Part shown: positions 62,888 to 64,000 of the stretch, piece by piece
Position numbering within the stretch: position 1 is the stretch's first letter
Layout of the letters: every line of letters begins with the position of its first letter
Assembly (NCBI RefSeq): GCF_020382885.2
Contig: NC_058511.1
Span: forward strand, 1,917,001-1,981,000
Source of the DNA: Scatophagus argus
Taxonomy: Eukaryota > Chordata > Actinopteri > Scatophagidae
DNA length: 64,000 bases
Direction of reading: 5' to 3'
The notes under the pieces: generated by a model
The model's database searches: none
What the model saw: only the letters and a program-made list of their open reading frames with translations
Told to the model about the DNA's origin: nothing
Program-made: the position numbers and the translations under genes

Positions 62888-63142
62888 TCAGAACTTCTTA
62901 CGCCTCTCTTCGAAGTGCCTCCTCTCTGGAAGCTTGGCGGGTGGCGACCTCTCGCTGCAGGCCGCCCTGCGCTGCGGTCCGGCGGTCAGAGCGGTGAGGA
63001 GGGCCGGGCTGGTCCGCAGGTGATTCCGGAAATGTCTCCTCTCTGCCCTCCCCCAGGACTGCCGAGGGCTCACCTCCACCTGACACCACGTCTCCCTCCG
63101 TAGGTTCAGCTCCAGGAGAGCCTGGTCCTCATTTCCGGACAT
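62888..63142 (-). CDS. spata45: SPATA45-like small protein
   Basis: An unbroken 84-aa frame starts MSGNEDQALLELNLRRE. The block LLELNLRRETWCQVE...WGRAERRHF resembles the remembered SPATA45 segment (LLEEINxKRESNCLVERS...KRHF), and the RRHF motif recurs near the C-terminus (KLPERRHFEERRKKF). It is rich in Arg and Glu, with no membrane segment or known catalytic motif; its function is unknown even in mammals, where it is testis-expressed. Strand and position, convergent with TATDN3, are those of SPATA45 in human. Single exon as drawn; a middle stretch (about residues 42-64) has no resemblance to the family and could hide an intron. The frame is GC-rich compared with its surroundings. Confidence 0.6.
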   Translation of the reverse strand: MSGNEDQALLELNLRRETWCQVEVSPRQSWGRAERRHFRNHLRTSPALLTALTAGPQRRAACSERSPPAKLPERRHFEERRKKF

Positions 63143-64000
63143 TGTGTGTTTGTCTTGATGTGCTTTGGGGTGTATTTCTCCTGCTGGCAGTTAGTTTGTG
63201 ATGCTGGCGTTACCATTGCAACGTGAAACCCGAAGAGCCACCTGCAAGCCAAAGATCCTTTATGCTGTAAGATGAGTTACTCCATTGAGAGTTCCCAGTG
63301 TTTTCATACATCCTATAAACTTTTATTCTCTCTCTTTGGTTGGCCATGTCAATTTTACTTTTGGTTCCATTACTCTTAAAGTTACTGCAAATCTTATGAC
63401 TCAAATAAAAGGTACAACCATGGAAAATTATAGAGATGGACCAAAAATAGAATGTATTGGCAAAGTATGATCCTGTCATGGATATTGTATTGTGTACAGT
63501 GGTTTTAAACATGAGGTCCAGGGACTCCCTGAGGTACTTGAGGGGGTTCTAGGGGGTCCCCAACAAAATGGCAGATAATTTATCTTCCCTGTAATTCTAT
63601 CCATTTCATCAGTGATGGACTGTATGAGTAGTTTGGTCACAGGCTTCATGTGCTTCCTGGAATAGAATATCTTAAAGCAAATTTCATTCAGTGACCCTGG
63701 GACAAAACCTTCTGACTGCTTAGAGGTGAAAAGCTTCCCTGCAAGAAAGTGATTGTCATGTAATGGTGTGTGTGTGTGTTTGTGTGTCTGTCTGTGTCTG
63801 TTACTGGGCAACAAGACAGGATTCAGTGACAGGAGTGAGAGCTCACCTCCATCAGGCCCAGGCTCAGTATCACTGAAGTCAGGTTATTTGATCCTCCTGT
63901 GACCGACCTGCGCACAGGGCGGTTAAGAGTTATTCCTGTTTCTTGCTTGACGGCACTTTAATGTAAATAAGCACCATGTTTGTCTTATTTTCACACATAT
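63143..64000. other. End of window, no gene supported
   Basis: Should contain the SPATA45-like promoter. Includes a repeat fragment (about 63497-63595) beginning CAGTGGTTTTAAAC, followed by 'GGGTCCCCAACAAAATGGC', wording typical of hAT-like non-autonomous elements of teleosts, and a TG run at 63764-63790. In human FLVCR1 follows next on the plus strand; no exon of it is visible here. Confidence 0.5.
63497..63600. mobile_element. Possible hAT-type non-autonomous element fragment
   Basis: The CAGTGGTTTTAAAC terminus resembles the CAGNGGTTCTCAAAC end of many vertebrate hAT elements, and the following 'GGGACTCCCTGAGG' and 'AGGGGGTTCTAGGGGGTCCCC' are repeat-like. The other terminus was not located. 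Confidence 0.4.

Overview
This is vertebrate nuclear DNA, almost certainly from a ray-finned (percomorph-like) teleost. The genes are split into short exons with GT-AG introns. (CA)n/(TG)n microsatellites are very dense, and the interspersed repeats look teleost: tRNA-headed SINE-like repeats, a collapsed Tc1/mariner copy, short inverted-repeat elements and a (GATA)n retroposon tail. Seven protein-coding genes can be rebuilt exon by exon from conserved protein sequence and consistent splice phases. An eighth, short gene is a weaker call. All gene names rest on remembered vertebrate family sequences, not on a search.

Layout. 1-6.5 kb: the last exons of AIG1 (+), whose 5' exons lie before the window. 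9.2-10.9 kb: ADAT2 (-), complete, 182 aa. 11.6-15.5 kb: PEX3 (+), complete, 362 aa, divergent from ADAT2 across about 0.7 kb. 15.5-39.9 kb: about 24 kb with no supportable coding gene, holding repeats, polypurine tracts, an RFX-type X-box and a CpG-dense patch near 34.0-34.3 kb. 40.0-42.5 kb: ATF3 (+), with a doubled TATA/CRE/CARE promoter, a non-coding first exon and three coding exons (231 aa). 42.5-52.1 kb: ATF3 3' UTR and intergenic DNA with a p53-type element and CTCF-type sites. 52.15-53.57 kb: BATF3 (-), 122 aa. 54.7-57.4 kb: NSL1 (-), 260 aa. 57.6-62.1 kb: TATDN3 (+), 268 aa, head-to-head with NSL1 over 202 bp. 62.9-63.1 kb: a small SPATA45-like gene (-), convergent with TATDN3.

The genes form two known vertebrate neighbourhoods joined end to end. 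AIG1-ADAT2-PEX3 matches human 6q24 order and orientation; ATF3-BATF3-NSL1-TATDN3-SPATA45 matches human 1q32.3. The junction lies in the 24 kb between PEX3 and ATF3. The genes do not form one pathway: they cover lipid (FAHFA) hydrolysis, tRNA wobble editing, peroxisome membrane biogenesis, stress/AP-1-type bZIP transcription, kinetochore assembly and a TatD-type metal hydrolase. The two bZIP genes ATF3 and BATF3 are the functionally related pair.

I found no bacterial, phage, CRISPR or toxin-like system. The most interesting signals are regulatory: the tandem ATF3 promoter modules, an ATF3-proximal p53 element, oppositely oriented CTCF-like motifs at gene ends, and microsatellites that serve as splice-acceptor tracts.
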